A stretch of DNA of 64,000 nt from Mesorhizobium sp. 131-2-1 (GTDB taxonomy: Bacteria; Pseudomonadota; Alphaproteobacteria; Rhizobiales; Rhizobiaceae): contig NZ_AP023247.1 in NCBI RefSeq assembly GCF_016756535.1, positions 5,828,501 to 5,892,500 on the forward strand. The letters are read 5' to 3'. Positions 62,575 to 64,000 of this stretch are shown here, one piece after another (positions within the stretch are counted from its first letter, which is position 1; each line of letters starts with the position of its first letter). A program made the position numbers and the translations under genes. The notes below the pieces were generated by a model, which was not told where the DNA came from, did not search any database, and worked only from the letters and a program-made list of their open reading frames with translations.

Positions 62575-63343
62575 GGATTCTTCCTTTCCGATGGCGAGGC
62601 TCGGCTTCTGCGAGATAGTCATGCACGACCTTCCCCAGCGCGAGCGTCAGGTCGGCGACGATGTGTGTGGCCGAGACAATTTCCAGGACCGGCAGCTCGG
62701 CGACTGGGGCCAGCGCGTGTGACCAAAGGTTCAGGGCTGCCGGGCCGGTCCAGGCGCCTTTCAGATCGATGTCCTCCAGATGGTATTCGACGAGCTCGCA
62801 GATGCGCGGAGTGCCGTCGACGTGCGGGATGATCTTGAGGAGGAAGTTCGGTTGGGCGAGCGAGGCCTTCACGCTCGCGAGGTCGGCGGCTCGGTGCTTG
62901 TAGCCCATGGTGCCGGTCGCGACGCGGACCGGTCCGTAGTTGAGCGTGCCAACAAGGGTATCCGTCTCCGTTCGGAGCGTTGGGCTGGCGAGCTTCTTGG
63001 GAAAACCCCACAACTCGCGTCCGCCGGCGATCGGCGGATGGTCATCGAGAAACATGCAGTGGGCGTAGCTGCCCTTGCGGCCTCGGAAGGAGACCGGGAT
63101 GACCTGCCCGCTTTCGGTGTAGTCGCCAAAGCCTGTCGAGTCCGGCATGCGAATGAACTCGAATTTCACGAGCGGCTCGACAACCTGAAGCGGCTCCGGC
63201 ACCAGGTCGCGCAGCTTCTGCGGATCGGTGCGATATGTGATGATCAGATACTCCCGGTTTCGGAAGCGATATGGCCCGGCCGGAAAGGCCGGGCTTGTCA
63301 GTGGCATGGCGAGAGCCTTCGCCCGGACAGTGTCTTGGTGCAT
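62558..63343 (-). CDS. adc: acetoacetate decarboxylase
   Basis: The 261-residue protein carries the acetoacetate decarboxylase signature [12 protein letters not shown] with the Schiff-base lysines at 116-117, preceded by [20 protein letters not shown] and followed by [18 protein letters not shown]. It converts acetoacetate to acetone and CO2. Coupled with the dehydrogenase it can drain or balance ketone bodies from polyhydroxybutyrate turnover. Confidence 0.92.
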   Translation of the reverse strand: MHQDTVRAKALAMPLTSPAFPAGPYRFRNREYLIITYRTDPQKLRDLVPEPLQVVEPLVKFEFIRMPDSTGFGDYTESGQVIPVSFRGRKGSYAHCMFLDDHPPIAGGRELWGFPKKLASPTLRTETDTLVGTLNYGPVRVATGTMGYKHRAADLASVKASLAQPNFLLKIIPHVDGTPRICELVEYHLEDIDLKGAWTGPAALNLWSHALAPVAELPVLEIVSATHIVADLTLALGKVVHDYLAEAEPRHRKGRIHELAD

Positions 63344-63447
63344 ATCTGAAATTCCTTTGGGCTGGATCGACCGGTTCGTTTCCGTTCAGGAGAAGCCGGG
63401 TCGCCTTCGGGACCGGCAGGGGACGTCAATCGTCTTTGGGCTAACCG

Positions 63448-64000
63448 CTATTGCAGCCCGTCGATGGCAAGGTCATAGGTGCTGACCCCGTCCAGATTGT
63501 CCGGCCGACTCAGTGCCTCAGGATGGCGCAATGTACGAACGGCATCGAAGTAACCGGCCCGCCAATGCTCCTCCATCGACAAGCGTGAGAACTCGTAGTC
63601 CTTCGAGTGGTCTTCATACTGTTTTGCGCGGTAGATGAGGTGCACGAGCTTGTAGACCTTATGGTCTGCAATCCCGCCCAGCATTCTTGCCTCTTCGCTA
63701 GCAAGCAAGTCGGCCGGCAGCTTCGAAAGCAGGCTGGCGAGAGCGTGCCGGGCGCGCTGGTACTGCTTGAACTGGTCGGTATGGGCGCGCGAGCGGCTCG
63801 AATACTGGATGTCCTTTTGCCGCGCCGCGACGTCGGCCAGGTTGCGGGGTATCTCACCGCGCGCGCTCCACAGGTCGACCTGGAAGGCAATCGTGTCTTG
63901 CCGCGTCCCGTGCTCGACGACCCATTGCAGCGGCGTGTTGGAAACGAGGCCGCCGTCCCAGTAGAGCTCGCCCTCGATCTCGACCGCAGGGAAGCCGGGC
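63448..64000 (-). CDS. patatin-like phospholipase, partial (5' part beyond window)
   Basis: The frame runs off the window edge at 64000. It contains the second half of a patatin domain with the catalytic Asp in YWDGGLVSNTPLQW (DGG motif), then an AVDL...helical part (RARHALASLLSKLPADLL, HKVYKLVHLIYRAKQYEDHS) and the end RPDNLDGVSTYDLAIDGLQ. The Ser motif lies outside the window. Gene order phospholipase-decarboxylase-dehydrogenase is seen in other Rhizobiales and suggests lipid or PHB turnover. Confidence 0.85.
   Translation of the reverse strand, partial: PGFPAVEIEGELYWDGGLVSNTPLQWVVEHGTRQDTIAFQVDLWSARGEIPRNLADVAARQKDIQYSSRSRAHTDQFKQYQRARHALASLLSKLPADLLASEEARMLGGIADHKVYKLVHLIYRAKQYEDHSKDYEFSRLSMEEHWRAGYFDAVRTLRHPEALSRPDNLDGVSTYDLAIDGLQ

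Noticed and set aside
1..64000. CRISPR arrays, tRNA/rRNA genes, prophage genes, replication origin
   Set aside because: No regularly spaced identical repeats, no cloverleaf with CCA-type arms, no capsid/terminase/integrase frames and no repABC or oriV-like iterons were found by reading.

Overview
The window looks like chromosomal DNA of a Mesorhizobium-like member of the Rhizobiales. The GC content is high, and several small families known mainly from mesorhizobia are present: DUF768 twice, DUF3606, DUF6894, DUF1127 and DUF1236. Stress promoters have the EcfG form (GGAAC, 16-17 bases, GTT). No tRNA, rRNA, CRISPR, prophage or recognisable transposase was seen. It is an accessory region with many small genes, decayed gene copies and structured intergenic repeats.

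Layout. 1-7400 holds small stress genes (KGG-repeat protein, DUF892 ferritin-like protein, CsbD, DUF3606, a 35-residue membrane protein, DUF1236), several behind clear EcfG-type promoters, mixed with pseudogenes. 8400-10200 has two transglutaminase-like proteins. 10300-17030 is a regulator/metabolism cluster: LysR remnant, LysR regulator, methyltransferase, AraC regulator, MFS exporter and a 464-residue protein I cannot place. 17571-18478 is a compact mobile unit: a ChaC-type gene bounded by perfect 23-bp inverted repeats and a 7-bp target duplication, lying in a dead nuclease gene. 18500-26500 is dominated by small hypothetical genes and repeated terminator-like units, some with EcfG-like promoters, which look like multicopy small RNAs. 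26550-29300 has a DNA-ligase fragment and a CadC-like regulator.

29405-35895 is the most striking locus: a hybrid histidine kinase with four GAF domains, an HPt protein, and a receiver domain fused to a ten-helix EamA/DMT transporter. Together they could form a complete phosphorelay ending on a membrane transporter. 36000-42600 returns to small genes, repeats, a double cold-shock protein and secreted Cys/His-rich paralogues. 42647-46337 contains a methyltransferase and a KaiC-like ATPase overlapping an HWE-type histidine kinase, with an EcfG-type promoter in front of the kaiC gene.

47290-52700 has a truncated winged-helix protein, a third secreted Cys/His paralogue, a cytochrome c, a TadG-like pilus protein and an intact ATP-dependent DNA ligase whose degraded copies lie elsewhere in the window. 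53300-56530 has two PAP2 phosphatases (one frameshifted), DUF2127, GYD and cupin proteins. 56727-61517 is an RND efflux operon. 61744-64000 is a ketone-body/lipid operon: 3-hydroxybutyrate dehydrogenase, acetoacetate decarboxylase and a patatin-like phospholipase cut by the window edge.

Overall the region suggests a general-stress-response hinterland. Small protective proteins, a KaiC/HWE signalling pair and probable small RNAs share one promoter type, interleaved with transporters and signalling genes. Family names come from recognising sequence motifs; no database search was run.
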